Source of the DNA: Sphingomonas sp.
GTDB lineage: Bacteria > Pseudomonadota > Alphaproteobacteria > Sphingomonadales > Sphingomonadaceae
Assembly (NCBI RefSeq): GCF_017745215.1
Contig: NZ_JAGHZV010000016.1
Span: 19,991 to 83,990, forward strand
Direction of reading: 5' to 3'
DNA: 64,000 nt
Made by a program: the position numbers and the translations under genes. Under the pieces are notes generated by a model. It ran no database searches, was not told where the DNA came from, and saw only the letters and a program-made list of their open reading frames with translations. Shown in pieces: positions 37,070 to 49,075 of this stretch. The stretch's first letter is position 1, and every line of letters begins with the position of its first letter.

Positions 37070-37366
37070 ATGACTCGTTATTTCCTCGGCGCTGCCGCCG
37101 CACTCTCGCTCGCTATCGCTGCTCCGGCTCTCGCCGGCGACGATGTCCACAGCTTCACGCATGAAGGCATCACCTACAGCTATACGACGACCAAGGTTGA
37201 CAACGTTGTCGTTCTCGAGGGCACGGCGCGTCCGATCGGCGGCAAGTTCCATCTCGAAGTCCGCAACGGCCGCGTGACGGGCTTCGTGGGCAATGCCCGC
37301 GTGTCGTTCCTGGTGCGCGACGTCGTCGACCTGCCCGAGAGCGTTAAGGTCGCCGCTTCGCGCTGA
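37070..37366 (+). CDS. Small secreted protein, function unknown
   Basis: Signal peptide MTRYFLGAAAALSLAIAAPALAG; 98 aa. Confidence 0.65.
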   Translation: MTRYFLGAAAALSLAIAAPALAGDDVHSFTHEGITYSYTTTKVDNVVVLEGTARPIGGKFHLEVRNGRVTGFVGNARVSFLVRDVVDLPESVKVAASR

Positions 37367-37408
37367 GCGCGGGCGACCAGCCGGCCATGAAATCGGCCGT
37401 GTGAATCT

Positions 37409-37448
37409 GGGCGTGTCGCGTGTGCCCCTCGCGGCACGCCCCGATTTT
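37409..37448 (+). terminator. Intrinsic terminator after the 37070 ORF
   Basis: GGGCGTGTCGCG...CGCGGCACGCCCC then GATTTTT. Confidence 0.6.
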
Positions 37449-37631
37449 TGGTCCGCTTGCGATGTTGGATATGGTCTGCTTACGTTCCGACGTCGCTCTT
37501 TGAACTGTCGGATCCTGCGAGTCGAAACGAGGCGCAATTCCGCGCACGGGTCGTGACTCTTGTGACTTTTGCCGGATCGGGAGCCGATCCGCCCCGGCGC
37601 CCATGGAAAAATTTTCGGCCGCCCGCCCCAG

Positions 37632-38798
37632 CTAGAACCCCTCGGGCAGCTCGATCTCGCCCACGGCTTCGCGGTAGCGCGCGATCGCATAGCGGTCGGT
37701 CATCCCCGCGATGAAGTCGGCGATGTGACGGCTCCGCCCGGGCTCGGCTTCGGGAAGCGCCGCGCGCCATTCCTCGGGCATCAGCCCCGGATCGGCGCGA
37801 TAGGCCGCGAACAGCCCCGAGACGATCGCCCGCGCCGCATCCGCCGCCGTCAGCTGGTTGGGGTGGTGGTAAAGGTTCGCATACATGAAGCGCTTCAGGC
37901 CCCGCTCGGCCTCGCGCATCGGATCGGAGAAGGCGGCGATCGCCTGGCCCGCCGCGCGCACGTCGGCGGCGCTGTCGATCCCCAGCCCTTCGATCCGCCC
38001 GCGCGTCGCGTCGATCAGGTCGTTGACCATCCGGCCGATCTGGCTGCGCACCAGTTCGCCGATCCTCTGCTTGAGCCCCGCCCCCGCGCATGCCGCCTCG
38101 ACGTCGCGCCAGCCTTCCGCCAGCATCGGCACTTCGAACAGCTGGTCGAGCGTCAGCAGCCCGGCGCGCAGGCCATCGTCGATGTCGTGGTTGTCATAGG
38201 CGATGTCGTCGGCGATCGCCGCGACCTGGGCCTCCAGCGACGAATAATGCGCCAGTTCCAGCGGAAAGGCAGCGTCGGCCTCGGCGAGCGCCCATTGCGG
38301 CTCATGGATCGGGCCATTGTGCTTGGCGAGGCCTTCGAGCGTCTCCCAGCTGAGGTTCAGCCCGTTCCAGCGCGGATAGGTGCGCTCCAGCGTCATCAGC
38401 ACGCGCAGCGTATGGCCGTTGTGGTCGAAGCCGCCATGGTCGCGGAGCGCTTCCTCCAGCGCATCCTCGCCGGCATGGCCGAAGGGCGGGTGGCCGATAT
38501 CGTGCGCGAGGCACAGCGCTTCGGTGAGGTCCTCGTTGAGCCCGAGCGCGCGCGCGATCGTCCGCCCGATCTGCGCGACTTCGAGGCTGTGGGTCAATCG
38601 CACGCGGAAATGGTCGCCGTCGGGCGCCATGAACACCTGGGTCTTGTGCCTGAGCCGGCGGAAGCCCGCCGAGTGGATGATCCGGTCGCGGTCGCGCTGG
38701 AAGGCATCGCGGGGGCCGCGCGCGGTCGCCGTGCGCTCGTCGTGGAGGCGGCCGCGGCTGGCGTCCGGCCGGGATGCCCAGGGCGCGGGGTCGCTCAC
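37632..38798 (-). CDS. Deoxyguanosinetriphosphate triphosphohydrolase (dGTPase-like)
   Basis: [20 protein letters not shown]..., [34 protein letters not shown] motifs. Confidence 0.9.
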   Translation of the reverse strand: MSDPAPWASRPDASRGRLHDERTATARGPRDAFQRDRDRIIHSAGFRRLRHKTQVFMAPDGDHFRVRLTHSLEVAQIGRTIARALGLNEDLTEALCLAHDIGHPPFGHAGEDALEEALRDHGGFDHNGHTLRVLMTLERTYPRWNGLNLSWETLEGLAKHNGPIHEPQWALAEADAAFPLELAHYSSLEAQVAAIADDIAYDNHDIDDGLRAGLLTLDQLFEVPMLAEGWRDVEAACAGAGLKQRIGELVRSQIGRMVNDLIDATRGRIEGLGIDSAADVRAAGQAIAAFSDPMREAERGLKRFMYANLYHHPNQLTAADAARAIVSGLFAAYRADPGLMPEEWRAALPEAEPGRSRHIADFIAGMTDRYAIARYREAVGEIELPEGF

Positions 38799-40543
38799 TT
38801 GAGCGCCAGCTTTTCGATCTTCTGCCCCGCCTCGCTGGTGAAGACGAACGCCGAGATGCCCGCCTTGCGCAGCTGGTTGACGAAACCCTGCGCCTCGTCG
38901 TCGCTCTTGAACGGCCCCGCGAGCAGCCGGTTGGTCGCGCGCAGCGGCGTCGTCCAGGCGGTGCGGCCCTTGAACGCGGCGGGCGCGTCCTTGCTCAGCC
39001 GCTTCCAGGCGCCGGGCAGCGCATCCTCGTTCGCCCCGCCCGCGACCTGGACCCAGATGCGCGCGGGCTCGGCCTTCTTGGGATCGGGCTTGGGCGGGGT
39101 CTTCTTCGCCTTGGGGTCGGGCTTGGCCGCTGCCTTGGGGTCTTTCGCGTCGGGCTTGGCCGGCAGAGGCTTGGCAGCGGCGGGCTTCTCTGCCGCGGCG
39201 ACGCGCACCGGCTCGGGCCTCGCCGATGCGGCCGCGGCCGGCGGCACGGTCAGGGCCTCACGCTCCGAATCGGGGACCGAGATGTTGTTGATGATCGCGG
39301 CGAGCACCGAATCCTCCTCGCCGGCCTTCGCCGCCGGCTTCGCGGCGGGCTTGGCCGCGGTCGGGCGCGCGACGAGCTGGACGGGCGCCGCCTCGGTGAC
39401 GTCGTCGTCACCGCTCGGCTCCTCCGTGCGAGGCACCGGGCGCGCGGTGATCCGGGTACGCTGGGTCGAGCCCGAGGACGGCGGCGGCAGCGGCACCGGA
39501 TCGGGCGGCGGCGCGACATAGACCGGCGGCGGCGGCAGCGGTTCGCGCCGTGCGAGCTGCACCGGCTGCGGCGGGGGCGGAGGCGGCGGCGTCGCCGCGC
39601 GCGTCATCGCGGCGAGGTCGCCCTGCCCCTTGCGCGAGCGGCTGCTCCGCCCCGCGACGGGCCCCGACACCGGCGGCGGCGCCGCACCCGGCGGCGGCGC
39701 AGCGGTCAGCTGAGTCGAGGCGAGCCGCGGCACGGGCACATAGGCCGGCACCGACGGCGCGGTCCGCGCATCTTCGCGCCGGACGGCAGTGGGCGAAAGC
39801 TCGCCGAAATGGACGGCGAAGGCGCGGTCGATCACGCTCATTCCTTCCAGCCGGCGGAGGAAGGGCAGCAGGCTCTGCGCCATGTTGCCCGGCAGCATCG
39901 AGGTGGCGATCGACTCGGCACCCGCCATGTCGCCGTTCATCGCGAGGATGAAGGCGCGCGTCCGCCACGCCGCGCGGTCGCTGCGGCGGAGCAAAGGATC
40001 GAGCTGCTCCATCGCCTTGTCGGGCTCGCCGGTGATGCCGAGCGACAGCGCATAGCGGCGCAGCGTCTCGTCGTCGCGCCCCTGCGCGAGTGCGAGCTGG
40101 TAATCCTTCTGCGCGAGCTGGGGCGCGCCGAGCAGGTCGTAGGCGAAGCCGCGGTCGCTCGCGAAGCGCGCCACCGGCAGCCCGCGCGCCTCGGCGGCCT
40201 GGAACATGCGGAGCGCCTCGCCCGGCCGCTCCATCCGCACCATCACCATCGCGCGGCCGGCGATGATCCGCGGATTGGACGGGTCGACGCTCTCGGCGCG
40301 CGCGAAGAAGCCGAGCGCCGCGGCGAACTCGCTCAGCCGGGCGCTCGCCTCGCCCGCGACCAGCAGCGCTTCGAGGTCGCGCGGATTGGCAGCGAGCACG
40401 CGCATCTGGTCGGCGAGCCGATCGGCATCGCCGTTATGCGGCTGCACGACTTCGGACTGCGCGAGCGCGGGCGGCGCGCAGGCAGCAACCAGGGCCAGCG
40501 CGAGCGCCACGCCGCCGGAGAGGGAGATTCGCTTCATTGCCAT
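38795..40543 (-). CDS. TPR/SPOR domain-containing protein
   Basis: TPR-like N-terminal half, Pro/Ala-rich linker, C-terminal [25 protein letters not shown]...[27 protein letters not shown]. Confidence 0.8.
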   Translation of the reverse strand: MAMKRISLSGGVALALALVAACAPPALAQSEVVQPHNGDADRLADQMRVLAANPRDLEALLVAGEASARLSEFAAALGFFARAESVDPSNPRIIAGRAMVMVRMERPGEALRMFQAAEARGLPVARFASDRGFAYDLLGAPQLAQKDYQLALAQGRDDETLRRYALSLGITGEPDKAMEQLDPLLRRSDRAAWRTRAFILAMNGDMAGAESIATSMLPGNMAQSLLPFLRRLEGMSVIDRAFAVHFGELSPTAVRREDARTAPSVPAYVPVPRLASTQLTAAPPPGAAPPPVSGPVAGRSSRSRKGQGDLAAMTRAATPPPPPPPQPVQLARREPLPPPPVYVAPPPDPVPLPPPSSGSTQRTRITARPVPRTEEPSGDDDVTEAAPVQLVARPTAAKPAAKPAAKAGEEDSVLAAIINNISVPDSEREALTVPPAAAASARPEPVRVAAAEKPAAAKPLPAKPDAKDPKAAAKPDPKAKKTPPKPDPKKAEPARIWVQVAGGANEDALPGAWKRLSKDAPAAFKGRTAWTTPLRATNRLLAGPFKSDDEAQGFVNQLRKAGISAFVFTSEAGQKIEKLALK

Positions 40544-40581
40544 CGGACCAGTGGATGAGGGCCCTTCGATTGAACCTGATC

Positions 40582-40663
40582 CATCATCCCGGCGAAAGCC
40601 GGGACCCAGGGCAACGAGCGAGGTCATCCGCAACCCTGGGTCCCGGCTTTCGCCGGGATGACG
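40582..40663 (+). repeat. 82-bp palindromic repeat, copy 9
   Basis: Same inverted arms. Confidence 0.95.
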
Positions 40664-40753
40664 GCTGAAGGAGGATCGTAGCTCACGCCGCTGAACCGCC
40701 AATGGCATGCCGCGCGCGGTACGGCGAACCGCACCGCGCGAACGGCGAATGCC

Positions 40754-42283
40754 TTATTGGTTGTTCTGGCTGCGCAGGAACCGCGGGATGTCCAGCGGAT
40801 CCTTGTCGTCGTCGTCCGACTTGGAGCCGCGCGACACCGCCGCCATCCGCTCGAACAACGTGCCGCCCGACTTACGCGCAGGCTTCTCCGCCGGGACGGG
40901 CGCCGCGGGCTCGTCGTCGCCGCCGGTCAGCCAGCGGCGGCGCGTGGCGATCTCGGGCTCGCGCGGCTCGGCCGCGTCGGCGGCGAGGTCCTCGGGCTTC
41001 TCGAGGCCGTCGTCGACCGCCGAGTCGCTGCCGAGCACCAGCTCGTCGGACTCGGCCGCTTCGACCGGCGCGGCTTCGGGCTCGGCAGTGCTGAAGCCGG
41101 GCTCGGGCGCCGCTTCGGCGACGGGCTCGGCCGCCGTGTCGTCGAAGGTTCGGACCGGCTCGGGAGCCGGCGCGGGCTCGGGCTCGACCGGCGCGGCAGC
41201 CTGCTCGGCCGTGGGCGCGGCCGGGGCGGGCTCGGCGCCCACGGTGCGGCGCGGACCGGCGAAGGAGAAGACGCGCGGCTGCTCGGCGGCCGGCGCCGCG
41301 ACGGGCATCGGCTTGGCGTCGGCGTCGATGCCGGTGGCGACCACCGACACGCGGATCTTGCCCTCGAGCTCGGGATTGAACGCCGAGCCCCAGATGATGT
41401 TGGCGTCGGGATCGACCAGCTCGCGGATGTGGTTCGCGGCTTCGTCGACTTCGAGCAGGCGCATGTCCTCGCCGCCGGTGATCGAGACGATCACGCCCTT
41501 GGCACCGTTCATCGACACGCCGTCGAGCAGCGGATTGGCGATCGCCTTCTGCGCGGCGATGATCGCGCGATCGTCGCCCTCGGCCTCGCCGGTGCCCATC
41601 ATCGCCTTGCCCATCTCCTGCATCACTGCGCGGATGTCGGCGAAGTCGAGGTTGATGAGGCCGGGCATCACCATCAGGTCGGTGATGCCGCGCACGCCCT
41701 GCTGGAGCACTTCGTCGGCCAGCTCGAAGGCTTCCTTGAAGGTCGTGTTGGCGTTGGCGATCAGGAAGAGGTTCTGGTTGGGGATGACGATGAGCGTGTC
41801 GACGTACTTCTGAAGCTCCTCGATCCCCGCCTCGGCGGCGGCGGCGCGGCGGCGGCCCTCGAAGGCGAAGGGCTTGGTGACCACGCCGACGGTGAGGATG
41901 CCCATGTCGCGCGCCATCTTGGCGATGACCGGGGCGGCGCCGGTGCCGGTGCCGCCGCCCATGCCCGCGGCGAGGAACACCATGTGCGCGCCCTCGAGCG
42001 ACTTCTTGACCGACTCGATCGTCTCCTCGGCGGCGGCGCGGCCGATCTCGGGCCGCGAGCCCGCGCCCAGGCCCTGGGTGATCTTCGCGCCGAGCTGGAT
42101 GCGGTGCGCGGCGGCCGAAGTCTTGAGCGCCTGCGCGTCGGTGTTCGCCACCAGGAACTCGACGCCCTGGACGTCCGCGCGGATCATGTTCGCAATCGCA
42201 TTGCCGCCCGCGCCGCCGACGCCGATCACCGTGATCCGGGGCGTCAGCTCATCCACGTCCGGCGGCAGGAATTCGATACTCAT
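40754..42283 (-). CDS. ftsZ: Cell division protein FtsZ
   Basis: [27 protein letters not shown] tubulin signature; C-terminal [19 protein letters not shown]. Confidence 0.97.
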   Translation of the reverse strand: MSIEFLPPDVDELTPRITVIGVGGAGGNAIANMIRADVQGVEFLVANTDAQALKTSAAAHRIQLGAKITQGLGAGSRPEIGRAAAEETIESVKKSLEGAHMVFLAAGMGGGTGTGAAPVIAKMARDMGILTVGVVTKPFAFEGRRRAAAAEAGIEELQKYVDTLIVIPNQNLFLIANANTTFKEAFELADEVLQQGVRGITDLMVMPGLINLDFADIRAVMQEMGKAMMGTGEAEGDDRAIIAAQKAIANPLLDGVSMNGAKGVIVSITGGEDMRLLEVDEAANHIRELVDPDANIIWGSAFNPELEGKIRVSVVATGIDADAKPMPVAAPAAEQPRVFSFAGPRRTVGAEPAPAAPTAEQAAAPVEPEPAPAPEPVRTFDDTAAEPVAEAAPEPGFSTAEPEAAPVEAAESDELVLGSDSAVDDGLEKPEDLAADAAEPREPEIATRRRWLTGGDDEPAAPVPAEKPARKSGGTLFERMAAVSRGSKSDDDDKDPLDIPRFLRSQNNQ

Positions 42284-42375
42284 GCCTTCAATCTCCTTAG
42301 ACGCTCGTGTCGGCGCGCCTTGGCGACTCGTTCTGCACCAACGCGGCAACCGACTCTAGTCAAATCCTACACTTC

Positions 42376-42405
42376 AAGCCGCTCCGGCCGGTGCCGGAGC
42401 GGTTT
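42376..42405 (-). terminator. Strong hairpin in the ftsA-ftsZ intergenic region (terminator/attenuator/processing candidate)
   Basis: AAGCCGCTCCGGC-CGGT-GCCGGAGCGGTTT. Confidence 0.45.
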
Positions 42406-42452
42406 GTTGTGGATTAGTTGCGGCCAGTGGATGGCACCGCGCGTCGACCCGC

Positions 42453-43715
42453 TCAGTAATTGGCCCGGAACGCCGCGACGAGGCGCGAGAAGACTGCGCC
42501 GACACTCGCGCGATGCACCATCTGGTGCGCCGGCTGGAGGTCGCGGATGTCGACCGGATCGGCCGCGGCGAAGCGCGCGAGCCCGACCATCGTCGCGAAG
42601 GCCGGGCCCGAATGCGCCTCGGGCAGCGCGGTCAGCCCGCGCGGGCGGCCGACGCGCACCGGGCAGTTGAGCACGCCCTGCGCATAGTCGGCGATCCCCT
42701 TCAGGTCGGCGCCGCCGCCGGTCAGCACGATCTGGCGGCCGACCTGGTCGGCGAAGCCCAGGGTGCGCAGCTCCTTCTGCACGTCCTGCAGCAGCCGCTC
42801 GAGCCGCAGCCGGATCACCGCGTTGAGCTGCGCCTTGGTGACCTTCGCCGCTTCGCCGCCATGCGCCTCGGGGTTGGCGGCGACGAGGTCGATCATCTCG
42901 TGGTTGTCGCGCGGGCTGATGTTCGCCGAGCCGTGGAAGCACTTGGTCCGCTCGGCCCAGTTGCGCGGCGCCGCGAAGGCCGAGGCGATGTCGTCGGTGA
43001 TGTCGGCCGAGCCCTGGCCGATCGAGGCGAGCCCGGTCAGCACGCCGCCCTGGAACACCGAGACGTTGGTCACGCCTGCGCCGACCTCGACCAGCGCGAC
43101 GCCGAGCTCGCGCTCCTCGTCGGTCAGGCAGGCGAGCCCCGTCGCGACGGGCGCGGCGATGATCGACTTCACTTCGAGGTGCGCCGAGCGGACGCAGAGG
43201 TCGAGGTTGCGCACCGGCGAGCCTTCGGTCGCGACGACATGGATGTCGACGCCGAGCCGGTCGGCATGCAGCCCGAGCGGGCGCTTGACCCCGGTCAGCC
43301 CGTCGAGCGTGTAGCGCGTCGGCTGGGCGTGGAGCACCATCTTGCCGCCGGGGTTGATCGCGTCACGCCCGGCCTTGAGCAGCTCGTCGATGTCGTTCTG
43401 CTCGACGCGGTGGCCGCCGAGGTCGACCTCGAGCTTGACGATGTCGGACACCAGCCCGCCCGCGGAGAAGCTGACCCAGACGTCCTCGATGTTGGTCCCC
43501 GCGATGCGCTCGGCCTGCTCGACCGCCTCGCGGATCGCCAGCTCGGTCGCGACCATGTCGGCGACATAGCCGCGCTTGACGCCGCGGCTCTCGCGCTGGC
43601 CGGTGCCGAGCACCACCAGTTCGCCATTGTCGGTCTTCTGCGCGATCAGCGCCGACACCTTGGACGAGCCGACGTCGATCGCCGTGATCAGCCCTTCGGG
43701 TGCTGCCTTGGCCAT
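42453..43715 (-). CDS. ftsA: Cell division protein FtsA
   Basis: ITAIDVGSSKVSALIAQ...VVLTGGGADLKGIADYAQ equivalent (IVLTGGGADLKG). Confidence 0.95.
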   Translation of the reverse strand: MAKAAPEGLITAIDVGSSKVSALIAQKTDNGELVVLGTGQRESRGVKRGYVADMVATELAIREAVEQAERIAGTNIEDVWVSFSAGGLVSDIVKLEVDLGGHRVEQNDIDELLKAGRDAINPGGKMVLHAQPTRYTLDGLTGVKRPLGLHADRLGVDIHVVATEGSPVRNLDLCVRSAHLEVKSIIAAPVATGLACLTDEERELGVALVEVGAGVTNVSVFQGGVLTGLASIGQGSADITDDIASAFAAPRNWAERTKCFHGSANISPRDNHEMIDLVAANPEAHGGEAAKVTKAQLNAVIRLRLERLLQDVQKELRTLGFADQVGRQIVLTGGGADLKGIADYAQGVLNCPVRVGRPRGLTALPEAHSGPAFATMVGLARFAAADPVDIRDLQPAHQMVHRASVGAVFSRLVAAFRANY

Positions 43716-43721
43716 GGTTCC

Positions 43722-44702
43722 TTACCCCTCACGCTCAACTGAAGACGGTTTCGATTGCTGCTTCGCCGCCGGCGACGCCGTGGGCGACGGGATGGGCGAC
43801 GGCCCCGCGCTCGGCGCCGCGACCGGCACGACCGCAGGCGCCGCGGCGGCCTTGCGGATCACCAGCCGGTCGGGATCGCGCAGGTCGAACCCCTGGTAGC
43901 CGCGCCCGAGCAGCCGCTGGCTGGTGTCGAGCTCGGCGAACTTGATCAACGCCTTGGCGGCGTCATCGTCTCCCTCGGGGAGCATCAGCGTCTCGCCGGT
44001 GTCGAAGGTGAGGTTCCAGCGGCGGTTGCCGATCCAGGTCGCGGCCTTGACCATCGGACGCAGCATCGGCGCCGCCTCGAGCAGCGTGCGCCGCGCCAGC
44101 TCCTGGGTGTTGGCATTGTCGCCGACGAGCAGCGGCAGCGCGGGCATCGCTTCGCGCGAGACCGGCTCGATCGAGGCGCCATCGACGTCGATCAGCGTCA
44201 GCTGGCCGCCGGCATGCTGCCAGATCGCCGCCGGCTCGCGCTCGACGATGTGGATGACGAGCGTGTCGGGCAGCCGCCGCGAGACGCGCGCGTCGGCGAT
44301 CCAGGGATATTGGAGCAGCCGCTGGCGCACGCCTTCGAGGTCGATCAGCGGCATCGCGCGCGACTTCTGGTCGAGCGCCTGGGCATAGACGGTGTTGCGG
44401 TCCATGCGCTTCAAGCCGGTGATGTCGATCTTCGAGAGGCGGAAGCCCGCGTCGCCGACGATCTCGGCGGTCGCGACGCCCGCGGCGCTCAGCGCGCCGG
44501 TCCAGCTCGCGACCGCGAGCGCCGCGGTGCCGAACAGGATCACGATCGCCCAGCTCGTCACGCGCCGGATCGTCGCCTCGCTGACCGGGAGCGCCGCCAG
44601 CGCATGGTCGAGCGGGCCCGGGCGCGGGGCGCGCCGCTGCGGCGCGCGCTTCTTCGGCGTCGCACGGCGCGTCGTCGCGCTGCGCGTTGCCCGCTTGGTC
44701 AT
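43722..44702 (-). CDS. ftsQ: Cell division protein FtsQ
   Basis: TM then POTRA-like FRLSKIDITGLKRMDRNTVYAQ; between ddl and ftsA. Confidence 0.9.
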   Translation of the reverse strand: MTKRATRSATTRRATPKKRAPQRRAPRPGPLDHALAALPVSEATIRRVTSWAIVILFGTAALAVASWTGALSAAGVATAEIVGDAGFRLSKIDITGLKRMDRNTVYAQALDQKSRAMPLIDLEGVRQRLLQYPWIADARVSRRLPDTLVIHIVEREPAAIWQHAGGQLTLIDVDGASIEPVSREAMPALPLLVGDNANTQELARRTLLEAAPMLRPMVKAATWIGNRRWNLTFDTGETLMLPEGDDDAAKALIKFAELDTSQRLLGRGYQGFDLRDPDRLVIRKAAAAPAVVPVAAPSAGPSPIPSPTASPAAKQQSKPSSVEREG

Positions 44703-45619
44703 GCCATGGCCTCGTCGACGATCCGCTGCACCAGCTCTGCATAGCCGATTCCGCAATATTTTGCCTGCTCCGGAACAAGACTTAGCGGCGTCATCCCCGG
44801 CTGGGTGTTGACCTCGAGCAGGAACAGCCCGTCGACGCCCTGGCTGTCGTCCCAGCGGAAGTCCGAGCGCGAGGCGCCCTTGCAGCCGAGCAACCGGTGC
44901 GCCTCGCAGGCGATCCGCATGCAAGCCTCGGCGATCTCGTCGGGCACCTGCGCGGGGAAGACATGCTCGGTCATCCCGTCGGTGTATTTCGCGTCGTAAT
45001 CGTAGAAGCCGCTCCTGGGCTTCAATTCGGTAACGCCCAGCGCCTTGTCGCCGATCACCGCCGAGGTGAGCTCGCGGCCGCGGATATAGGGCTCGGCGAG
45101 CAGCTCGGGGAATTCCTGCCAGGGGCCCTTGGCTTGCGGACTGATCGGATTGCCGTAATTCCCCTCCGCGGTGACGATCGCGACGCCCACCGACGAGCCT
45201 TCGTTGACGGGTTTCAGCACATAGGGCCGCGGCAGCGGATCGTGCTGGTACAGCTCCTCGACCTGCACCATCCGGCCGCCGGGCATCGGGATGCCATGCG
45301 GCACGAGCGCGTTCTTGGTCAGCTGCTTGTCGATCGCGATCACCGAGGTGACGAGGCCCGAATGGGTGTATTTCAGCCCCATCAGGTCGAGCATGCCCTG
45401 CACGGTCCCGTCCTCGCCGGGGGTGCCGTGGAGCGCGTTGAACACGACGTCGGGCTTCGCTTCGTGGAGCTTCAGCGCCACGTCGCGGTCCATGTCGATC
45501 CGCGTGACCTTGTGCCCCAGGCTCTCGAGCGCATCCGCGACGCCGCCGCCCGACATCAGCGAGACGTCGCGCTCGTTGGACCAGCCGCCCATCAGCACTG
45601 CAACGTGGAGCTTGCTCAC
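44699..45619 (-). CDS. ddl: D-alanine--D-alanine ligase
   Basis: VAVLMGGWSNERDVSLMSG; HGTPGEDGTVQGMLDLMGLKYTHSG; GTG start at 45619. Confidence 0.95.
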   Translation of the reverse strand: MSKLHVAVLMGGWSNERDVSLMSGGGVADALESLGHKVTRIDMDRDVALKLHEAKPDVVFNALHGTPGEDGTVQGMLDLMGLKYTHSGLVTSVIAIDKQLTKNALVPHGIPMPGGRMVQVEELYQHDPLPRPYVLKPVNEGSSVGVAIVTAEGNYGNPISPQAKGPWQEFPELLAEPYIRGRELTSAVIGDKALGVTELKPRSGFYDYDAKYTDGMTEHVFPAQVPDEIAEACMRIACEAHRLLGCKGASRSDFRWDDSQGVDGLFLLEVNTQPGMTPLSLVPEQAKYCGIGYAELVQRIVDEAMA

Positions 45620-46512
45620 CCGGTCACTCCCACGCGCTGAATCTCCCATTCCAAATTCACCCCCGAATGCGCCTTCACCTTGGCGCGGACCTCTTCGCCC
45701 AGCCCTTCGATGTCGGCGCTGGTCGCCTCGCCGAGGTTGAGCAGGAAGTTGCAATGCTTCTCAGAGACCTGCGCGTCGCCCTTGCGAAGCCCTCGGCAGC
45801 CCGCCGCGTCGATCACGGCCCAGGCCTTGGTGCCTTCCGGGTTCTTGAAGGTCGAGCCGCCGGTCTTCGAGCGCAGCGGCTGCGATTCCTCGCGCGCGGC
45901 GGCGATGCGGTCCATCTCGGCCTGGATCGCGGCGGGCTCGTCGATATGGCCGCGGAAGGCAGCGCTCACCACGATCGCGCCTTCGGGCAGCTCGCTGTGG
46001 CGATAGGTGTAGCCGAGCTGCTCGACGCCGAGGATCTTGCGCTGGCCCGAACGCAGCACGACTTCGCAGGACAGCAGCACGTCCTTGGTCTCGCGGCCAT
46101 AGGCGCCGCCGTTCATCCGCACGAAGCCCCCGACCGTGCCGGGGATCGAGCGCAGGAACTCGACCCCGCCGATCCCCCAGTCGCGCGCCTTGGACGAGAC
46201 GAGGATGCCCGAAGCGCCGCCGCCGCAGGCGAGCGTGGTCGAATCTTCCCGCACGACGCCGGCGAACGCCTTGCCCAGCCGCACCACCACGCCCAGCACG
46301 CCGCCGTCGCGCACGATCAGGTTCGAGCCCAGCCCCAGCCCCATCACCGGCACCGCGGGGTCGAGCTCGCGCAGGAAGTCGCTCAGGTCGCTGGCGTCCG
46401 CCGGCTCGAACAGCCACTCGGCCGCACCGCCGCTCTTGAACCAGACGAGCGGCGCCAGCGGCGCGTTGGCGGTCAGCTTGCCGCGGACCTTGGGGAGCAT
46501 GGCCAGGCTCAC
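45616..46512 (-). CDS. murB: UDP-N-acetylmuramate dehydrogenase
   Basis: [20 protein letters not shown]...[14 protein letters not shown]...GSTFKNPEG. Confidence 0.95.
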   Translation of the reverse strand: MSLAMLPKVRGKLTANAPLAPLVWFKSGGAAEWLFEPADASDLSDFLRELDPAVPVMGLGLGSNLIVRDGGVLGVVVRLGKAFAGVVREDSTTLACGGGASGILVSSKARDWGIGGVEFLRSIPGTVGGFVRMNGGAYGRETKDVLLSCEVVLRSGQRKILGVEQLGYTYRHSELPEGAIVVSAAFRGHIDEPAAIQAEMDRIAAAREESQPLRSKTGGSTFKNPEGTKAWAVIDAAGCRGLRKGDAQVSEKHCNFLLNLGEATSADIEGLGEEVRAKVKAHSGVNLEWEIQRVGVTG

Positions 46513-47927
46513 GCTGCCGCCTCGGCGCGCGCTTCGGCGATCGCATTCGCCAGCCCCGCCGCCCATTTGGTGATATCGCCCGCGCCGAGGCAGACGACCA
46601 TGTCGCCGGGCTGCACGACGTCGGCAAGCGCCCGCGCCAGCGCCGTCGCGTCGGCCACCGCCGTCGCCGAACGATGCCCGCGGCGCTTGACGCCCTCGAC
46701 CAGCGCCTCGGCCGAAACGCCCTCCACCGCCGCTTCGCCCGCGGCATAGACTGGGGTCACATAGACCATGTCGGCGTCGTTGAAGGCCTGGGCGAAGTCC
46801 TCCATCAGGTTGCCGAGCCGCGAATAGCGGTGCGGCTGCATCACCGCGATCACCCGACCCTCGGCGCTCTCGCGCGCGGCGGAAAGCACCGCGCGGATCT
46901 CGACCGGATGGTGGCCATAGTCGTCGATGATCGTGACGCCCTCGGTCTCGCCCACCTTGGTGAAGCGCCGCTTGACGCCGCCGAACTTGCCGAAGCCCTG
47001 CTGGATCGTCGCATCCTCGATCCCCAGCTCGAGCGCCACCCCGATCGCGGCGAGCGCGTTCTGGACATTGTGGCGGCCGGGCATCGGCAGCTCGACGCCT
47101 TCGATGGTCCGTGTCGAGCCGTCACGCTGGCGGATCACCGCATCGAAGCGATTGCCGCCCGGAAAAGGCGCGACATTGGTCCCGCGCACGTCGGCGGAGG
47201 CCGCGAAGCCATAGGTGACGATCCGCCGGTCGCGCACGCGCGGGATGATCGCCTGCACCTCGGGATGGTCGAGGCACAGCAGCGCCGCGCCGTAGAAGGG
47301 GACGTTCTCGACGAACTCGACGAACGCCGCCTTCACCCGATCGAAATCGCCATAATGGTCGAGATGCTCGGGATCGATGTTGGTGACGATCGCATAGGTG
47401 CCGTCGAGCCGGAGGAAGCTGCCGTCGCTCTCGTCGGCCTCGACCACCATCCAGTCGCTGTCGCCCAGCCGCGCGTTCGAGCCGTACTGGTTGATGATCC
47501 CGCCGTTGATCACCGTCGGGTCGACCCCGCCCGCGTCGAGCAGCGCCGCGACCATCGAGGTCGTCGTCGTCTTGCCGTGCGTTCCCGCCACCGCGACGGT
47601 GGACTTCAGCCGCATCAGCTCGGCGAGCATCTCGGCGCGGCGCACCACCGGGACGCGCCGCTCGTACGCGCATTCGACTTCGGGGTTGGTCCGCACGATC
47701 GCGGTCGAGACCACCACCACCGCGGCGTCGCCGAGGTTCTCGGCCTTGTGCCCGATCGTCACCTGGATCCCGCGGTCGCGCAGGCCCTGGACGACATAGC
47801 CGTCGGCCACGTCCGAGCCCTGAACCTTGTAGCCGAGGTTGTGCATCACCTCGGCGATGCCGGACATGCCGATGCCGCCGATGCCGACGAAGTGGATCGT
47901 GCCGATGTCGGTCGCGACGCCCTTCAC
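46509..47927 (-). CDS. murC: UDP-N-acetylmuramate--L-alanine ligase
   Basis: [41 protein letters not shown]. Confidence 0.97.
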   Translation of the reverse strand: MKGVATDIGTIHFVGIGGIGMSGIAEVMHNLGYKVQGSDVADGYVVQGLRDRGIQVTIGHKAENLGDAAVVVVSTAIVRTNPEVECAYERRVPVVRRAEMLAELMRLKSTVAVAGTHGKTTTTSMVAALLDAGGVDPTVINGGIINQYGSNARLGDSDWMVVEADESDGSFLRLDGTYAIVTNIDPEHLDHYGDFDRVKAAFVEFVENVPFYGAALLCLDHPEVQAIIPRVRDRRIVTYGFAASADVRGTNVAPFPGGNRFDAVIRQRDGSTRTIEGVELPMPGRHNVQNALAAIGVALELGIEDATIQQGFGKFGGVKRRFTKVGETEGVTIIDDYGHHPVEIRAVLSAARESAEGRVIAVMQPHRYSRLGNLMEDFAQAFNDADMVYVTPVYAAGEAAVEGVSAEALVEGVKRRGHRSATAVADATALARALADVVQPGDMVVCLGAGDITKWAAGLANAIAEARAEAAA

Positions 47928-49075
47928 GCAAAGGCCTCCCGGCCGGAGAGCGCCGCCTTGCGGACGCCGACGGGCGCGGTCGGCGCGTCGATCGACTCGA
48001 CCAGGTCGGCGAGGTCGCGCGCGGCATTGGGCCGGCCGCAGCTCCAGGCGCGCTTGGCGGCATTCTCGAGCGACTGCGGCTCGAGCCCGAGCTTCTGGAT
48101 CTGCTTGGCGAGCTCGGTGGGCGTGAAGTTGCGCTGGGCGATCGTCCGCGCGCCGCCCGCCTCGGTGATCTCGCGCGCGTTCGCGGTCTGGTGGTCGTCG
48201 GTCGCGCTCGGCAGCGGCACGAGGATCGCCGGACGGCCCGCCGCGGTCAGCTCCGAGATCGTCGAGGCGCCGGCGCGCGCGATCACGATATGCGCCCAGG
48301 CGAGATGCTCGGGGAGATCGGGCAGATAGGTCGCGACCTCCGCCGGGATGGCGTGGGCCTGGTACTTGGCGCGGACGTGCTCGATGTCCTCGATCCGCGC
48401 CTGGTGCGTCACCTGCATCCGGCGGCGGAAATGGACCGGGAGCAGCGCCAGCCCGTCGGGCACCACCTGGCTCAGGATCGTCGCGCCCTGGCTGCCGCCG
48501 GTGACGAGCACGCGGAAGATGCCTTCCTCGTCAAGCATCGGATAGGGCCGCGACCTGAGCGCCAGCACCGCCTCGCGCACCGGATTGCCGACCATGTGGG
48601 TCTTGGCCGCCCAGCCCTTCTTCATCCGCTCGACTTTTTCGTACGAGGTGGCGATCGCGCTCACCCGGTCGCCGACGAAGCGGTTGACGCGGCCGAGGAT
48701 AGCGTTCTGCTCGTGGACGATCGTCGGCACGCCGAGCCGGAACGCCGCGAGCAGCGAAGGCAGCGCCGGATAGCCGCCGAAGCCGATCACGCACGAGGGC
48801 TCGAGCTCCTTGTAGAGCTTGAGCGCCATGCTGCGCCCCGCCATCATCTTGCCCGCCGCGCGGAACCAGCCGAGCGGCCCGCCGCCCAGCCGCCCGGCCG
48901 GGAGCACATGCGTCTCGACGTCCTCGAACAGCCCCGGGAAGCGCACGCCGCGGTCGTCGCTCACCAGCACGACGTGATGGCCGCGCGACGCGAGCTCGAC
49001 ACCGAGCGCCGCCGCCGGCACCATGTGCCCGCCGGTTCCGCCCGCCGCGAGGACATAGGTTCGTGCCTTGGTCAT
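47924..49075 (-). CDS. murG: UDP-N-acetylglucosamine transferase MurG
   Basis: [40 protein letters not shown]. Confidence 0.95.
   Translation of the reverse strand: MTKARTYVLAAGGTGGHMVPAAALGVELASRGHHVVLVSDDRGVRFPGLFEDVETHVLPAGRLGGGPLGWFRAAGKMMAGRSMALKLYKELEPSCVIGFGGYPALPSLLAAFRLGVPTIVHEQNAILGRVNRFVGDRVSAIATSYEKVERMKKGWAAKTHMVGNPVREAVLALRSRPYPMLDEEGIFRVLVTGGSQGATILSQVVPDGLALLPVHFRRRMQVTHQARIEDIEHVRAKYQAHAIPAEVATYLPDLPEHLAWAHIVIARAGASTISELTAAGRPAILVPLPSATDDHQTANAREITEAGGARTIAQRNFTPTELAKQIQKLGLEPQSLENAAKRAWSCGRPNAARDLADLVESIDAPTAPVGVRKAALSGREAFA

Noticed and set aside
38795-40708. N-terminal extension of the TPR/SPOR ORF (SSFSRHPGESRDPGLRMTSLVALGPGFRRDDG)
   Set aside because: Extension is translated palindromic repeat; the start is placed at the signal-peptide Met (~40543). 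The same correction was applied to other ORFs
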